From Nitratireductor alexandrii (GTDB lineage: Bacteria; Pseudomonadota; Alphaproteobacteria; Rhizobiales; Rhizobiaceae), in NCBI RefSeq assembly GCF_004000215.1, contig NZ_RBVY01000004.1, forward strand, positions 456,351 to 520,350: a stretch of DNA of 64,000 nucleotides, given 5' to 3'. The notes under the pieces were generated by a model that worked only from the letters and a program-made list of their open reading frames with translations, was not told where the DNA came from and searched no databases. The stretch's first letter is position 1; each line of letters starts with the position of its first letter. This document shows, piece by piece, positions 43,963-54,948 of the stretch. The position numbers and the translations under genes were made by a program.

Positions 43963-44507
43963 GCGACACAGTCTGGATCGCCCTGTTCCGCGGCGTCGGC
44001 GGCAAGACGCAACTGCCGGTCAAGCCATTGCGCGAAAAGCTCTCGCAGGCCGGCTTTCACCGGGTCGCGACCTATATCAACAGCGGCAATGCCATAGTGG
44101 CGAGCGACCGGCCGCGCGAAGATGCGCACGCGGCGATCGCCAAACTTTGCGCGCGCGAATTCGGCTTCGAAAAGGACATCTATTTGCGCTCGCTGGCCGA
44201 ATGGGAACGGCTGATCGCGCACAACCCCTTCCCCGAGGCGGCCGAGACGGGAAAAGTCCTACACGCCGCCATCCTGGCCGCAAAGCCCGACGACGCCGAC
44301 GTGACGGCCTTGCGCGCTCACGCCGTCGACGGCGAAGGCATCGTTGTCGTCGACCGGGTCGCCTATCTGCATACCCCGCACGGCTTCGGGCGTTCGAAAC
44401 TGGCGGACAAATTCGACAGGGGCATCAAGGTTTCCAACACCGCGCGCAACTGGAACACGGTCGCCAGACTGGCCGGTCTGGCACGCGCGGCGGCCAAGGA
44501 AGCGTAA
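43959..44507 (+). CDS. DUF1697 domain protein
   Basis: A 182-residue soluble alpha/beta protein. The family begins with WIALFRGVGGKTQLPVKPLREKLSQAGF and AT(Y)INSGNAIVAS, then the repeat-like RAHAVDGEGIVVVDRVAYLHTPHGFGRSKLADKF. The family (DUF1697) has an unknown function. It is translationally coupled to ilvA through a four-base overlap, a link I do not recognise as universal. Confidence 0.85.
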   Translation: MSDTVWIALFRGVGGKTQLPVKPLREKLSQAGFHRVATYINSGNAIVASDRPREDAHAAIAKLCAREFGFEKDIYLRSLAEWERLIAHNPFPEAAETGKVLHAAILAAKPDDADVTALRAHAVDGEGIVVVDRVAYLHTPHGFGRSKLADKFDRGIKVSNTARNWNTVARLAGLARAAAKEA

Positions 44508-44795
44508 GCCGGCCGGCGAGAATTCGTTTGCTTTCCCGACCGAACTCCCCCATATGGCGACCAGACGCAAGGGCCGGCATCGACCGGCCCGCCTGAACTG
44601 GCCTTTGCTGCGTCTGGTTCCCCCTCCCCTCATTGGCAGGTGTGAACGATCACCCGCGCGGCATTCTCGCGCGGAACGACAGCGCAGCCGCGCGCGCCCT
44701 CGGGCCCGCCGCCTCGTCGTTTTTGACATCATTGTACCGGCAGGTTGCGCCCTGCCGCGCGAGACGCAGTGCCAAACTGCCGAAAGAGAAGAATT

Positions 44796-46166
44796 TTGAC
44801 GCATATCAACACCGCGAACCCGCAAAGCGGCTTCGCCGATCTCGGCATCGCCGGCGCGCTTTTGAAAGCGCTGGTCAAGGCCGGGTTCTCAGACCCCAAG
44901 CCGATCCAGACCCAGGCCATCCCGCATATGCTTGAGGGTCGCGACGTGCTCGGCATCGCCCAGACCGGCTCGGGCAAGACGGCCGCCTTCGCACTGCCGG
45001 TTCTGTCGGCGATCATGGCGCTTGGCGCACGCCGGCAGCCCAAGACCGCGCACGCGCTGGTGCTGGCGCCGACGCGCGAGCTTGCCGTCCAGATCGAGGA
45101 AGCCTTCCGGCTGTTTTCGCGCGGCGCCCATATCACCACCGCACTGGTGCTCGGCGGCGTGTCACGCAACAGCCAGACCAAAAGGCTGCGCGACGGCGTC
45201 GACGTGCTCGTCGCGACGCCCGGCCGGCTGACCGACCTGGTGCGCGCCGGCGACGTCCGGCTCTCCGAGACCCGCTGGCTGGTGCTGGACGAGGCCGACC
45301 GCATGCTCGACATGGGCTTCATCAACGATGTGCGGCGCCTGGCGCGCGCGACCCATCCCAAGCGCCAGGTCGCGCTGTTTTCAGCGACCATGCCGGCCGA
45401 AATCGAAAAGCTCGCCATGGAGCTGCTCAAGGATCCGGTTTCGGTGTCGGTCGCCCCGCAATCGACGACCGTGGCCGAAATCGGCCAGCACCTGGTGCTT
45501 GCCCGCACCAAGCAAAAACGCGTCGTGCTGGCGGGGCTGCTCGCCGACCCGGCGATGAAAACCGTGATCGTGTTTTCCCGCACCAAGCACGGCGCCGACA
45601 AAGTGACGCGCCAGCTCGAGCAGGACGGCATTTCGGCCGCCGTGATTCACGGCAACAAGTCGCAGAACGCGCGCCAGAAGGCGCTCAACGGCTTCCGCGC
45701 CGGTGACGTGCGCGTGCTCGTGGCCACCGACATCGCCGCGCGCGGCATCGACGTGCCCGGCATTACCCACGTGGTCAATTACGATCTGCCGGACGAGGCC
45801 GAGACCTATGTGCACCGGATCGGCCGCACCGGCCGCAACGGAGCCGACGGCACGGCCATCACGTTGTGCGCGCCCGATGAACGCGCCAAGCTGCGCGCCG
45901 TCGAAAGGATCACGCGCACCCGCCTCGAAGTGATGGCCGACCATACCGGCGAACCCGATCCCGCCCCGCAGCCCCGCTCGGCACGGGGCGTCGACGAGGC
46001 CGAGAGGAACCGCCCGCGGGCAAAACCCGCCAAGCCGGCCCACGGCCACGACGGCAAGAAAAAGCCCCGGCCCGCCGGTGCCCAGGACGCCGGCGCCGCC
46101 GCCAAGCCTCGGCCGCAGCGCCGCCGCCGCCGGCCGCAACGCGCCCGCTTCGCCAAGGCGGCCTGA
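44796..46166 (+). CDS. DEAD-box RNA helicase, RhlE-like
   Basis: A 456-residue ATP-dependent RNA helicase. The Q-motif region is FADLGIAGALLKALVKAGFSDPKPIQTQAIP. Walker A is AQTGSGKT (residues 55–62), motif Ia is APTRELAVQI, motif II DEAD is in WLVLDEADRMLDMGF, motif III is SAT, and motif VI is HRIGRTGRNG. The C-terminal tail (after about residue 375) is long, Pro/Lys/Arg-rich and basic, as in RNA-binding extensions of RhlE. The start is called at TTG 44796 because it sits seven bases after an AGAGAAG ribosome-binding site and the first aligned helicase residues follow soon after. Confidence 0.9.
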   Translation: MTHINTANPQSGFADLGIAGALLKALVKAGFSDPKPIQTQAIPHMLEGRDVLGIAQTGSGKTAAFALPVLSAIMALGARRQPKTAHALVLAPTRELAVQIEEAFRLFSRGAHITTALVLGGVSRNSQTKRLRDGVDVLVATPGRLTDLVRAGDVRLSETRWLVLDEADRMLDMGFINDVRRLARATHPKRQVALFSATMPAEIEKLAMELLKDPVSVSVAPQSTTVAEIGQHLVLARTKQKRVVLAGLLADPAMKTVIVFSRTKHGADKVTRQLEQDGISAAVIHGNKSQNARQKALNGFRAGDVRVLVATDIAARGIDVPGITHVVNYDLPDEAETYVHRIGRTGRNGADGTAITLCAPDERAKLRAVERITRTRLEVMADHTGEPDPAPQPRSARGVDEAERNRPRAKPAKPAHGHDGKKKPRPAGAQDAGAAAKPRPQRRRRRPQRARFAKAA

Positions 46167-46186
46167 GCGACACTGGTCCAATATTT

Positions 46187-46226
46187 GACGGCCCCGCGGC
46201 AATTGTGCGGGGCCGTCCCGATTTTG
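46187..46226 (+). terminator. Rho-independent terminator after the helicase gene
   Basis: GACGGCCCCGC (46187–46197) and GCGGGGCCGTC (46207–46217) form a perfect 11-bp stem, followed by CCCGATTTT. The T-run is short but the stem is strong. Confidence 0.6.
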
Positions 46227-46305
46227 TAAGCTGTGCGTCAGGGCCGGCCGTGGCTGGCCATGGCGCGACGGATCGCGCCGTGAGCTCCAGCACACGCGGG
46301 ACAAG

Positions 46306-47502
46306 ATGGCCGGCATCGTCGCATTCGCCTTCGCTTATATTCTATCGCAGTTCTATCGCTCCTTCCTCGCCGTTCTGACGCCGGCGCTGGCCGGAGAACT
46401 CGGCGCCAGCAAGGCGGAACTGTCGCTCGCCTCCGGCGCCTGGTTCATCGCCTTCGCGCTGATGCAGTTCATCGTCGGCGTCTCGCTCGACCGCTTCGGA
46501 CCGCGCCGCACGGCCTCGGTTCTGCTGGCTGTCGGCGCCGGCGGCGGCGCCGTGCTGTTTTCCCTGGCCAACGCGCCCTGGATGATCGTCCTAGCCATGA
46601 CGCTGATCGGCATCGGCTGCTCGCCGGTGCTGATGGCGCCGCTTTTCATCTTCGCTAAGACCTATTCGCCGATGCGCTTTGCCGTGCTGACATCGTGGTT
46701 CGTCGGCATCGGCACGCTCGGAAACGTGCTGGGCGCGGCGCCGCTCGCCGCCTCGGCCGAGCTGTTCGGCTGGCGTGCGGTGATGGTCGGGCTCGGCGTC
46801 ATCACGCTCGCGGTCGCCGTCGCGCTGCATCTGGTCGTGCGCGATCCGCCGCCGGATCGGGATTCTGCCGGCACCTCGAGCGGCTTTTCGGGCTATTTCG
46901 AATTGATGCGGCTGAAAGTGTTGTGGCCGATCATTCCGCTGATGGCCATCAATTACGCACCGCCGATCGGCATTCGCGGATTGTGGGCCGGCCCGTTCCT
47001 GACCGACATGCACGGCGCCGACGCCTTGATGATCGGCAACGTCACGCTGTTCATGGCACTCGGCATGGTGGCCGGCTCGTTTGTCTACGGGCCGCTCGAC
47101 ACCGTGTTTCGCACCCGCAAATGGGTCGTGGTCGCCGGCAACGCGATCTGTCTTGCCGCACTCGTCTTCCTGATGCTGTTTCCGGCCGCCTCGATCGTCA
47201 CCGCAGCCGCGGCGCTGGTGGTGGTCGGCATCGCCGGTGCGAGTTACGGCATGCTGATGGCGCATGCGCGGGCCTTCTTTCCCGGCCACCTGACCGGGCG
47301 CGGCGTGACGCTGATGAACTTTTTCGCAATCGGCGGCGTCGGCCTGATGCAATTCGCCAGCGGCGGTGTCGTCAGCGCGGCGGCGAGCCCGGAAAGACCG
47401 GCCACCGCCTATGTTGCCCTGTTTGCCTTTTATGCCGTGACACTCGGCGTGGCTTTCGTCATCTATCTGTTTTCGCGCGATGCCCGGCCCGGCCGCGACT
47501 GA
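46306..47502 (+). CDS. Major facilitator superfamily transporter
   Basis: A 398-residue transporter with 12 predicted helices. The first helix begins [20 protein letters not shown]; the loop 2–3 family motif appears as [17 protein letters not shown] short cytoplasmic loop ([14 protein letters not shown]) separates the halves. A DNA-binding or substrate motif is not visible. The subfamily resembles nitrate/nitrite- or sugar-type MFS permeases that I cannot place. It is followed 98 bases later by gpt, but a functional link is not implied. Confidence 0.85.
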   Translation: MAGIVAFAFAYILSQFYRSFLAVLTPALAGELGASKAELSLASGAWFIAFALMQFIVGVSLDRFGPRRTASVLLAVGAGGGAVLFSLANAPWMIVLAMTLIGIGCSPVLMAPLFIFAKTYSPMRFAVLTSWFVGIGTLGNVLGAAPLAASAELFGWRAVMVGLGVITLAVAVALHLVVRDPPPDRDSAGTSSGFSGYFELMRLKVLWPIIPLMAINYAPPIGIRGLWAGPFLTDMHGADALMIGNVTLFMALGMVAGSFVYGPLDTVFRTRKWVVVAGNAICLAALVFLMLFPAASIVTAAAALVVVGIAGASYGMLMAHARAFFPGHLTGRGVTLMNFFAIGGVGLMQFASGGVVSAAASPERPATAYVALFAFYAVTLGVAFVIYLFSRDARPGRD

Positions 47503-47600
47503 CGCGCCGCCACATACCCCGGCCAAGCAACGCTTGCCTTTTTGCTCCAACTGCGCATAAGGCTCTGCCGCATCGAGATGCTGAAAAAGAGACGGTCGCG

Positions 47601-48098
47601 ATGTCGCTCCCAGAAAAAGCCTTTCCCGTCTCCTGGGATCAGTTCCACCGCGATGCGCGTGCCCTCGCCTGGCGGCTTACCGGCAATGGCGGCACGTGGA
47701 AGGCGATCGTGTGCATCACCCGCGGCGGTCTGGTACCGGCGGCAATCATCGCGCGCGAACTCGGCATTCGGGTCATCGAGACGGTATCGATCGCCTCCTA
47801 TCACGACTATGCTGCCCAGGGTGAACTGAAGGTGCTGAAGGAGGTGAGCCCGGTGCTGTTGGAAAACGACGGCGCCGATGTGCTGATCGTCGATGACCTG
47901 ACCGACACCGGCAAGACCGCCGCCGTGGTGCGGGCGATGATGCCAAAGGCCCATTTCGCCACCGTTTACGCCAAGCCGAAGGGCCGCCCGCTGGTCGACA
48001 GCTTCGTCACCGAAGTGTCCCAGGACACCTGGATCTATTTCCCCTGGGACATGGGCTTCACCTATCAGCGTCCGATTTCCGAAGACGACCGCAACTGA
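47601..48098 (+). CDS. gpt: Xanthine–guanine phosphoribosyltransferase
   Basis: A 165-residue type I phosphoribosyltransferase that salvages xanthine and guanine using PRPP. The PRPP-binding loop is [14 protein letters not shown]. The N-terminal region has [19 protein letters not shown] and a cis-peptide block [19 protein letters not shown], both as in E. coli Gpt. The C-terminus contains [12 protein letters not shown], the Gpt aromatic block. The start at 47601 follows AAAGAGACGG. It supports purine salvage together with ade and the purine permease elsewhere in the window. Confidence 0.92.
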   Translation: MSLPEKAFPVSWDQFHRDARALAWRLTGNGGTWKAIVCITRGGLVPAAIIARELGIRVIETVSIASYHDYAAQGELKVLKEVSPVLLENDGADVLIVDDLTDTGKTAAVVRAMMPKAHFATVYAKPKGRPLVDSFVTEVSQDTWIYFPWDMGFTYQRPISEDDRN

Positions 48099-48326
48099 GA
48101 CCAGCGCGCCACGCGACGTAGGCAGCGGCAAGCAAACGGCGCAAAAGATCTCGCGACCGACTGGTCAGGGTCTTGAATTTTCACGATAAAGCCGTATTTG
48201 ATTTGCATAGTCGGCTTATCGACATGCAAGCCACCAGCCAGGCGACATGGAATATTCATCGCCGACTGGCATGTTTCATGCCATCGGCTAAGCTGGCGAT
48301 TCGTTACGCGGAGGTTCGGTCCACCC

Positions 48327-48803
48327 ATGCTGATCAGTCAGCGCTCATGGCAACATTCGGTCGACAGGGTTCGGCGCCTGCTTGGCGGCGTGCCGCCGCG
48401 CGTTCAGGTCGCCGCGCTGCCCTGGCGCCAGACCGGGCGCGGGCTTGAGGTGATGCTGATCACCAGCCGCGATACCGGCCGCTGGGTGTTGCCGAAGGGC
48501 TGGCCGGAAAAAGGCGAGCTGCTGCACGAATCGGCCGCCCGCGAGGCGACCGAGGAAGCCGGCCTGCACGGCGCGATCTGCTCGGAGGATATCGGGCACT
48601 ATCTCTACGGCAAAAACCTGAAAACCGGCCTTGAGGCCCGCTGCGAGGTTCTCGTCTTTCCCCTGAAGGTCGAGCGGATCGACAAGGACTGGCCGGAAAA
48701 GGGCCAGCGTCTGCGCAAGTGGTTTCCCGTCGGCGAAGCCGCGCTGCGGGTACGCGAGCGGGATCTCGCGGAGCTGATCGGCGATTTCGCGATTCCGACC
48801 TGA
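48327..48803 (+). CDS. NUDIX hydrolase
   Basis: A 158-residue pyrophosphohydrolase. The NUDIX box is complete: GWPEKGELLHESAAREATEEAGL fits GX5EX7REUXEEXGU. It is preceded by VAALPWRQTGRGLEVMLITSRDTGRWVLPKG, split by the fold's first strands. The class resembles diadenosine polyphosphate or diphosphoinositol polyphosphate hydrolases (DIPP/Ap4A-type), judging from the WVLPKGW lead-in. ATG 48327 has GGAGG upstream. It is alone, between gpt and the phosphate transporter. Confidence 0.88.
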   Translation: MLISQRSWQHSVDRVRRLLGGVPPRVQVAALPWRQTGRGLEVMLITSRDTGRWVLPKGWPEKGELLHESAAREATEEAGLHGAICSEDIGHYLYGKNLKTGLEARCEVLVFPLKVERIDKDWPEKGQRLRKWFPVGEAALRVRERDLAELIGDFAIPT

Positions 48804-48935
48804 ACGGCGCGCCGATCAGGGCAGCGACGGTTTTCCACGACTATTCATCATGCCTTTCATCAACTGCCGTGATGCGGCCTTGAGCCCGCACGCCGCCTCC
48901 TCTACCGCAGGGGCCGAGATGGGAGCGGGATCGCG

Positions 48936-50504
48936 ATGACCGAGGCCAGCGAGACGGCGCGCAAGGCGACGCTCGACAAGGATCTGGAAAAGCTTGCCCA
49001 GGTAGAGGAAGCGACCAGCTTTCTCGCCCGCGGCTTGGCCGCGCCCGGACTCGCGCTCTTCTTCATGGCGTTCGTCGCCATCGCCGTCGCCGTCTTCGTG
49101 GCCGGCGAACCGGGCGCCATCGCCATCATCGCCGCCGCCGCGATCGGCGCCTATATGGCGCTCAATATCGGCGCCAACGATGTCGCCAACAATGTCGCCC
49201 CGGCCGTCGGCGCGCGCGCGCTCACGATGGGCGGCGCTCTGGTCATGGCCGCGCTTTGCGAAACCGCCGGGGCTCTGATCGCCGGCGGCGATGTCGTCGA
49301 CACCATCTCCAAGGGCATTATCGACACCGGCGCAGTCGCCGGTCCGGGCGTTTTCGTCAGCGCCATGATGGCGGCCCTGCTCGCCTCGGCCGTCTGGGTC
49401 AACCTGGCGACCGCAATCGGCGCACCGGTGTCGACCACCCATTCCGTCGTCGGCGGCGTGATGGGCGCCGGCATCGCCTCGGCCGGCTTCGCCGCCGTCA
49501 ACTGGCCGGTGATGGGCGGTATCGCGGCGAGCTGGGTGATCTCGCCTCTGCTCGGCGGCGTGATCGCGGCGCTGTTTCTGGCCTTCGTGAAATCGCGCAT
49601 CATCTACCAGGACGACAAGATCGCCGCCGCGCGCCTCTGGGTGCCGGTGTTGATCGGCATTATGGCCGGCGCGTTCTCCGCCTACCTTGCCACAAAGGGG
49701 CTGAAGAAGATCGTCCACCTGCCCGTCACCCATATCGCGCTGATCGGGGTCGGAACCTTCCTGTTCGCCTGGGGCCTGGCCCATGTCGGCGTGGCGCGCC
49801 AGTCGCGCGGCATGGAAAACCGCAACCAGTCCCTGCGCCGGCTGTTCGCGCTGCCATTGATCATCTCGGCGGCGTTGCTGTCCTTCGCGCACGGCGCCAA
49901 CGACGTCGCCAACGCCGTCGGACCGCTCGCCGCGATCGTCCAGGCGGCCGGCGGCGGCGCGCTGACGGCCAAGGTTTCGATACCGTTTTGGGTGATGCTG
50001 ATCGGCGCGTTCGGCATTTCGCTCGGCCTGCTTCTGTTCGGCCCCAAGCTTGTGCGCATGGTCGGCGAGCAGATCACCAAGCTCAATCCGATGCGTGCAT
50101 TCTGCGTCGCGCTTTCGGCCGCGATCACCGTCATCGTCGCCTCCTGGTTCGGCCTGCCAGTCAGTTCCACCCACATCGCGGTCGGCGCCGTGTTCGGGGT
50201 CGGGTTTTTCCGGGAATGGTATACGCAGAACTCGTCGCGCCGGCGCGCCTATCTGGAACGCAAAGGCGTACGCCTGCGCGCAGAACGTCGACTGCGGGCG
50301 ACCGACGACGGTCCTCTGGTTTTCGACGACGACGAGGACGAGGCCGACATCGGACCACAGACGTTTTCGCGTGAGGAAGCCAAAAGGCGCAAGCTCGTGC
50401 GCCGGGCCCATTTCTCCACCATCGTCACCGCCTGGGTGGTCACCGTGCCCTCCACCGCGCTGATCGCGGCGCTGATTTTCCACGGGCTGGCCTTCCTGTC
50501 CTGA
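48936..50504 (+). CDS. Inorganic phosphate transporter (PiT family)
   Basis: A 522-residue low-affinity phosphate (metal-phosphate) transporter. The two PiT signatures are NIGANDVANNVAPAVGARAL (N-terminal half) and HGANDVANAVGPLAAIVQA (C-terminal half), each in a five-helix repeat. An N-terminal cytoplasmic extension of about 40 residues precedes helix 1. A central loop plus an acidic stretch near residues 460–475 (DDDEDEADI) marks the C-terminal cytoplasmic region. It is driven by protons or sodium. It ends 600 bases before nrdJ. Confidence 0.93.
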   Translation: MTEASETARKATLDKDLEKLAQVEEATSFLARGLAAPGLALFFMAFVAIAVAVFVAGEPGAIAIIAAAAIGAYMALNIGANDVANNVAPAVGARALTMGGALVMAALCETAGALIAGGDVVDTISKGIIDTGAVAGPGVFVSAMMAALLASAVWVNLATAIGAPVSTTHSVVGGVMGAGIASAGFAAVNWPVMGGIAASWVISPLLGGVIAALFLAFVKSRIIYQDDKIAAARLWVPVLIGIMAGAFSAYLATKGLKKIVHLPVTHIALIGVGTFLFAWGLAHVGVARQSRGMENRNQSLRRLFALPLIISAALLSFAHGANDVANAVGPLAAIVQAAGGGALTAKVSIPFWVMLIGAFGISLGLLLFGPKLVRMVGEQITKLNPMRAFCVALSAAITVIVASWFGLPVSSTHIAVGAVFGVGFFREWYTQNSSRRRAYLERKGVRLRAERRLRATDDGPLVFDDDEDEADIGPQTFSREEAKRRKLVRRAHFSTIVTAWVVTVPSTALIAALIFHGLAFLS

Positions 50505-50508
50505 CGCC

Positions 50509-50528
50509 TTCCGGCCTGAAGGCCGGAA
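50509..50528 (+). terminator. Short perfect hairpin after the phosphate transporter
   Basis: TTCCGGCC (50509–50516) pairs with GGCCGGAA (50521–50528), almost directly after the stop codon. There is no clear T-run, so it is a weak terminator candidate. Confidence 0.4.
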
Positions 50529-50836
50529 TTGCTGCGTTCCTGGAAGCGCCACCGGGACAGGCCCGCCATCCCCACTATCCACATTTGCGACACACAAGAT
50601 GTTGCGGTCATAAAACTTCCAAGAACGAACCCTTGACGCTGCGGGACGAGTCGCTTTTTATTGGCCATGTGCTCTTGTTGAGAGCGCGGCCGGAGAGTTC
50701 CGAGCCCGGTCTTTTTCCAGATTTTTGTGCGTTTGAGCCGCTGTCCGCCCGGTCTTGGGGCTGGTGGACGCTGTGAAAAAACCGTGCCGAGGGGGACCTG
50801 AAAGCGACGGGCTGGGGTGGCAAAAATTGTTTGTTA

Positions 50837-50852
50837 ACACTATATTTAGTGT
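50837..50852. promoter_or_regulatory. NrdR repressor box
   Basis: ACACTATATTTAGTGT matches the recalled NrdR consensus (ACACWATATATWGTGT) at 15 of 16 positions and is a near-perfect palindrome. NrdR represses ribonucleotide reductase genes when dATP is plentiful. It lies 263 bases upstream of the nrdJ start. A partial second copy (CTATATTTAG, 51088–51097) lies close to the start codon. Confidence 0.75.
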
Positions 50853-51114
50853 TTGCGCCCAACCTCGGCACTAGATAGCGTATAAATCCCCTGGGACGGG
50901 GAATCGCGATCAGCGGCAGTACGAGGAACCCGCCGGCCTTGCGAGCCATCACGAAGGTGCTTTTCGAACACCTTCTCGGCCTTGGACAAGGATCGGCAAA
51001 AGGAGACCCGGGCGCGCAAGACAGGGCGTACGGGAAAGGCGGACCTGTGCCTTTTGGACGAGCGCATGACGCTTGTGGACAAAGGCGCTATATTTAGGGA
51101 CTAGAGGGACCAAG

Positions 51115-54100
51115 ATGCGCATCGAGCGTCGTTTCACAAAGCAGAGCCTCTCGGCCTACGCGGAGATCGAATTTCGCAAGGCCACGAGCGAGATCAAGAA
51201 CCCGGACGGCTCGGTCGTCTTCAGGCTCGCCGACATCGACGTGCCGACGCAGTTCAGCCAGGTCGCGGCCGACATCCTGGCCCAAAAATATTTCCGCAAG
51301 GCCGGAGTGCCCGCCCGGCTGAAGCGGGTCGAGGAAAACGACGTGCCGTCCTTCCTGTGGCGCTCGGTCGCCGACGAGGCGGCCTTGGCCGAGCTGCCCG
51401 AAGACGAGCGCTACGGCTCCGAGACCGACGCGCGCCAGGTCTTCACCCGTCTTGCCGGCACTTGGACCTACTGGGGCTGGAAGGGCGGCTATTTCGACAA
51501 CGAGGACGACGCCCGGACCTTCATGGACGAGCTGTGCTACATGCTCGCCACCCAGCGCGTGGCGCCCAACTCGCCGCAATGGTTCAACACCGGCCTCTAC
51601 TGGGCCTACGGCATCGACGGCCCCGGCCAGGGCCATCATTACGTCGATCCCTTCACCGGCAAGCTGACCCGGTCGAAATCCGCCTACGAGCATCCCCAGC
51701 CGCATGCCTGCTTCATCCAGTCGGTCCGCGACGACCTCGTCAACGAGGGCGGCATCATGGATCTGTGGGTGCGCGAGGCGCGCCTGTTCAAATACGGCTC
51801 CGGCACCGGCTCCAACTTCTCGCAACTGCGCTCGGAAGGCGAAAGCCTGTCGGGCGGCGGCAAGTCGTCGGGCCTGATGAGCTTCCTGAAGATCGGCGAC
51901 CGCGCCGCTGGCGCGATCAAGTCGGGCGGCACAACCCGACGCGCGGCCAAGATGGTGGTTGTCGACGTCGACCATCCCGACATCGAGGCCTATATCGACT
52001 GGAAGGTGAAGGAGGAGCAGAAAGTCGCCTCGCTCGTCACCGGCTCCAAGATCGTCAAAAAACATCTCGATGCCATCATGAAGGCCTGCGTGAACTGCGA
52101 AGCCGACAATGGCGACTGCTTCGACCCGGCCAAGAACCCCGCGCTCAAGCGCGAGGTGCGCGCGGCCAAGAAAAGCGCCGTGCCGGAAAACTATATCCGC
52201 CGCGTCATCCAGTTCGCGCGCCAGGGCTACACCGCGCTCGATTTCGCGACCTACGACACGGACTGGGATTCGGAAGCCTACCTGACGGTATCGGGGCAGA
52301 ATTCCAACAATTCGGTCTCGCTCAAGGACGACTTCCTGCGTGCGGTCGAGGCTGACGGAGACTGGGACCTGATCCGCCGCACCGACGGCAAGGTCGCCCG
52401 CACCGTCAAGGCCGGCGAGCTGTGGGAAAAGATCGGCCACGCCGCCTGGGCCTCGGCCGATCCGGGCCTGCATTTCAACACCACCATGAACGACTGGCAC
52501 ACCTCGCTGGCGGCCGGTCCGATCCGCGCGTCGAACCCGTGTTCGGAATATATGTTCCTCGACGACACGGCCTGCAATCTGGCCTCGCTCAACCTACTCG
52601 CCTATCGCGGCAAGGACGGCGTGTTCGACATCGCCGCCTACGAGCATTCGGTCCGGCTGTGGACCATGGTGCTCGAGATCTCGGTGATGATGGCGCAGTT
52701 CCCGTCGAAGGAGATTGCGCGGCTTTCCTACCAGTACCGCACGCTCGGCCTCGGCTACGCCAATATTGGCGGGTTGCTGATGACCTCGGGCATTCCCTAC
52801 GATTCCAAGGAAGGCCGCGCCATCTGCGGCGCGCTGACGGCGATCATGACCGGTGTGGCCTATGCCACCTCGGCCGAGATGGCGGCCGAGCTCGGCGCCT
52901 TTCCCGACTACGAACGCAATGCCGACACCATGCTGCGCGTGATGCGCAACCATCGCCGCGCAGCGCATGGCGAGGCCGACGGCTATGAAAAGCTCGCCGT
53001 CAACCCGGTGCCGCTGGTCGCCGAGGACTGCCCCGACCCGGCGCTGATGGAGCATGCCCGCGCTGCGTGGGACCGCGCGCTCGAGCTCGGCGAAAAGCAC
53101 GGCTACCGCAACGCCCAGGCAACCGTGATCGCGCCGACCGGCACGATCGGTCTCGTCATGGATTGCGACACCACCGGCATCGAGCCCGATTTCGCCCTGG
53201 TGAAGTTCAAGAAGCTGGCCGGCGGCGGCTATTTCAAGATCATCAACCGCGCCGTGCCGGAGGCGCTGCGCACGCTCGGCTATTCCGAGGCGCAGATCGC
53301 CGAGATCGAGGCCTATGCGGTCGGCCACGGCAATCTGAACCAGGCGCCCGGCGTCAATCCCGGCACGCTCAAGGCCAAGGGCTTCGGCGACGAGCAGATC
53401 GCCACGCTCAATGCCGCGCTCAAGAGCGCCTTCGACATCAAGTTCGTGTTCAACAAGTGGACGCTCGGCGAAACCTTCTGCAAGGAGGGGCTCGGCCTCA
53501 CCGACGCGCAGCTCGACGACTTCTCCTTCGAGATGCTGCCGGCGCTCGGCTTTTCCAAGAAGGAGATCGAAGCCGCCAACATCCATGTCTGCGGAGCGAT
53601 GACGCTGGAGGGCGCGCCGCATCTCAAGGACGAGCACCTGCCGGTGTTCGACTGCGCCAATCCGTGCGGCAAGGTCGGCAAGCGCTACCTTTCGGTGGAA
53701 AGCCATATCCGCATGATGGCGGCCGCCCAGCCGTTCATCTCGGGCGCGATCTCCAAGACGATCAACATGCCCAACGACGCGACGGTGGACGACTGCAAGG
53801 CCGCCTACATGCTGTCATGGAAGCTGGCACTCAAGGCCAACGCGCTCTACCGCGACGGCTCCAAACTGTCGCAGCCGCTCAATGCCTCGCTGATCGCCGA
53901 AGAAGAGGACGACGAGGACGACGCGATCGAGACCCTGGTGGCGCATCCGGCCGCCGCGCGCGCTGCCGCCGTCACCGAAAAGATCGTCGAGCGCATTGTC
54001 GAGAAAGTGGTGCGCGAGCGTGAAAAACTGCCCAACCGGCGCAAGGGCTACACCCAGAAGGCGGTGATCGGCGGCCATAAGGTCTATCTCAGGACTGGCG

Positions 54101-54915
54101 AGTTCGACGACGGCCGGCTCGGCGAGATCTTCATCGACATGCACAAGGAGGGCGCCGCCTTCCGGGCGATGATGAACAATTTCGCCATCGCCATCTCGCT
54201 CGGCCTGCAATATGGCGTGCCGCTCGAAGAGTATGTCGAGGCCTTCACCTTCACCAAGTTCGAGCCGGCCGGCATGGTCCAGGGCAACGACGCCATCAAG
54301 AACGCCACCTCGATCCTCGACTACGTGTTCCGGGAACTGGCGGTGTCCTATATCGGCCGCCACGACCTTGCCCATGTCGACACGTCGGACTTTTCCAACA
54401 CCTCGCTCGGCAAGGGTATTTCCGAGGGCCGGTCGCTGCCAGTGTCCAAAGGGCTGACCCGCGGCGCCGCCTTCCAGGTGGTGTCGGGCTCGGGCGAACC
54501 CAAGGGCCAGGCCGGCGGCGGCGACAGGCCGATGCGTCAGCCCACCGCCCAGGGCACCAATGTGCGTGCCATCGCCTCGGCCGCCACGGCGGCGGCACTC
54601 AAGCCGGCCGTATCGGAACTGCAGAACCAGGCGACCGCCTTCAAGCGCGACTATGAGGAGCGCGCCAAGGAACTCGCCGACGAGGTCGCGATCGAAGAAA
54701 GTGCGCAGGAAGAGGCCGCGGGCGGCGTGGCTTTTTCCGACGCCGCGCACAAGCAGGCGGGCGAAGCCAAGGCGCTCACCGCCGAACGGCGCCAGAAGGC
54801 GATCATGCAGGGCTATACCGGCAATATGTGCTCGGAATGCCAGAATTTCACCATGGTCCGCAACGGCACCTGCGAAAAATGCGACACCTGCGGGTCGACG
54901 TCCGGGTGTTCGTGA
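51115..54915 (+). CDS. nrdJ: B12-dependent (class II) ribonucleoside-diphosphate reductase
   Basis: A 1266-residue adenosylcobalamin-dependent enzyme that makes dNTPs with or without oxygen. The N-terminal region ([20 protein letters not shown]) leads into the ten-stranded barrel. [11 protein letters not shown], the allosteric block [16 protein letters not shown], and [21 protein letters not shown] with one redox Cys are visible. The radical-site finger loop region [17 protein letters not shown] and the C-terminal Cys cluster ([21 protein letters not shown]) that recharges the active site follow. ATG 51115 is preceded by AGAGGGACC. A terminator follows. It is probably NrdR-regulated. Confidence 0.96.
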   Translation: MRIERRFTKQSLSAYAEIEFRKATSEIKNPDGSVVFRLADIDVPTQFSQVAADILAQKYFRKAGVPARLKRVEENDVPSFLWRSVADEAALAELPEDERYGSETDARQVFTRLAGTWTYWGWKGGYFDNEDDARTFMDELCYMLATQRVAPNSPQWFNTGLYWAYGIDGPGQGHHYVDPFTGKLTRSKSAYEHPQPHACFIQSVRDDLVNEGGIMDLWVREARLFKYGSGTGSNFSQLRSEGESLSGGGKSSGLMSFLKIGDRAAGAIKSGGTTRRAAKMVVVDVDHPDIEAYIDWKVKEEQKVASLVTGSKIVKKHLDAIMKACVNCEADNGDCFDPAKNPALKREVRAAKKSAVPENYIRRVIQFARQGYTALDFATYDTDWDSEAYLTVSGQNSNNSVSLKDDFLRAVEADGDWDLIRRTDGKVARTVKAGELWEKIGHAAWASADPGLHFNTTMNDWHTSLAAGPIRASNPCSEYMFLDDTACNLASLNLLAYRGKDGVFDIAAYEHSVRLWTMVLEISVMMAQFPSKEIARLSYQYRTLGLGYANIGGLLMTSGIPYDSKEGRAICGALTAIMTGVAYATSAEMAAELGAFPDYERNADTMLRVMRNHRRAAHGEADGYEKLAVNPVPLVAEDCPDPALMEHARAAWDRALELGEKHGYRNAQATVIAPTGTIGLVMDCDTTGIEPDFALVKFKKLAGGGYFKIINRAVPEALRTLGYSEAQIAEIEAYAVGHGNLNQAPGVNPGTLKAKGFGDEQIATLNAALKSAFDIKFVFNKWTLGETFCKEGLGLTDAQLDDFSFEMLPALGFSKKEIEAANIHVCGAMTLEGAPHLKDEHLPVFDCANPCGKVGKRYLSVESHIRMMAAAQPFISGAISKTINMPNDATVDDCKAAYMLSWKLALKANALYRDGSKLSQPLNASLIAEEEDDEDDAIETLVAHPAAARAAAVTEKIVERIVEKVVREREKLPNRRKGYTQKAVIGGHKVYLRTGEFDDGRLGEIFIDMHKEGAAFRAMMNNFAIAISLGLQYGVPLEEYVEAFTFTKFEPAGMVQGNDAIKNATSILDYVFRELAVSYIGRHDLAHVDTSDFSNTSLGKGISEGRSLPVSKGLTRGAAFQVVSGSGEPKGQAGGGDRPMRQPTAQGTNVRAIASAATAAALKPAVSELQNQATAFKRDYEERAKELADEVAIEESAQEEAAGGVAFSDAAHKQAGEAKALTAERRQKAIMQGYTGNMCSECQNFTMVRNGTCEKCDTCGSTSGCS

Positions 54916-54948
54916 CGCACCACGACCGGAATCGGTGACAGAGAAAGC

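Larger units (their letters stand above)
50505..51114. other. 610-base intergenic region upstream of nrdJ
   Basis: I see no convincing gene here on either strand. It contains the NrdR-like box at 50837, a TATAAA at 50881, and two hairpins: TCCCC/GGGGA near 50887–50902 and GAAGGTG/CACCTTC near 50954–50976. It also holds a second copy of CTATATTTAG (51088–51097) just before the start of nrdJ. A cobalamin riboswitch was looked for and not found. Confidence 0.55.

Noticed and set aside
50853-51114. Cobalamin riboswitch ahead of the B12-dependent nrdJ
   Set aside because: A GGTGC-like stem and a GGAGACC string occur, but the core GCCACTG and B12-box architecture are absent.
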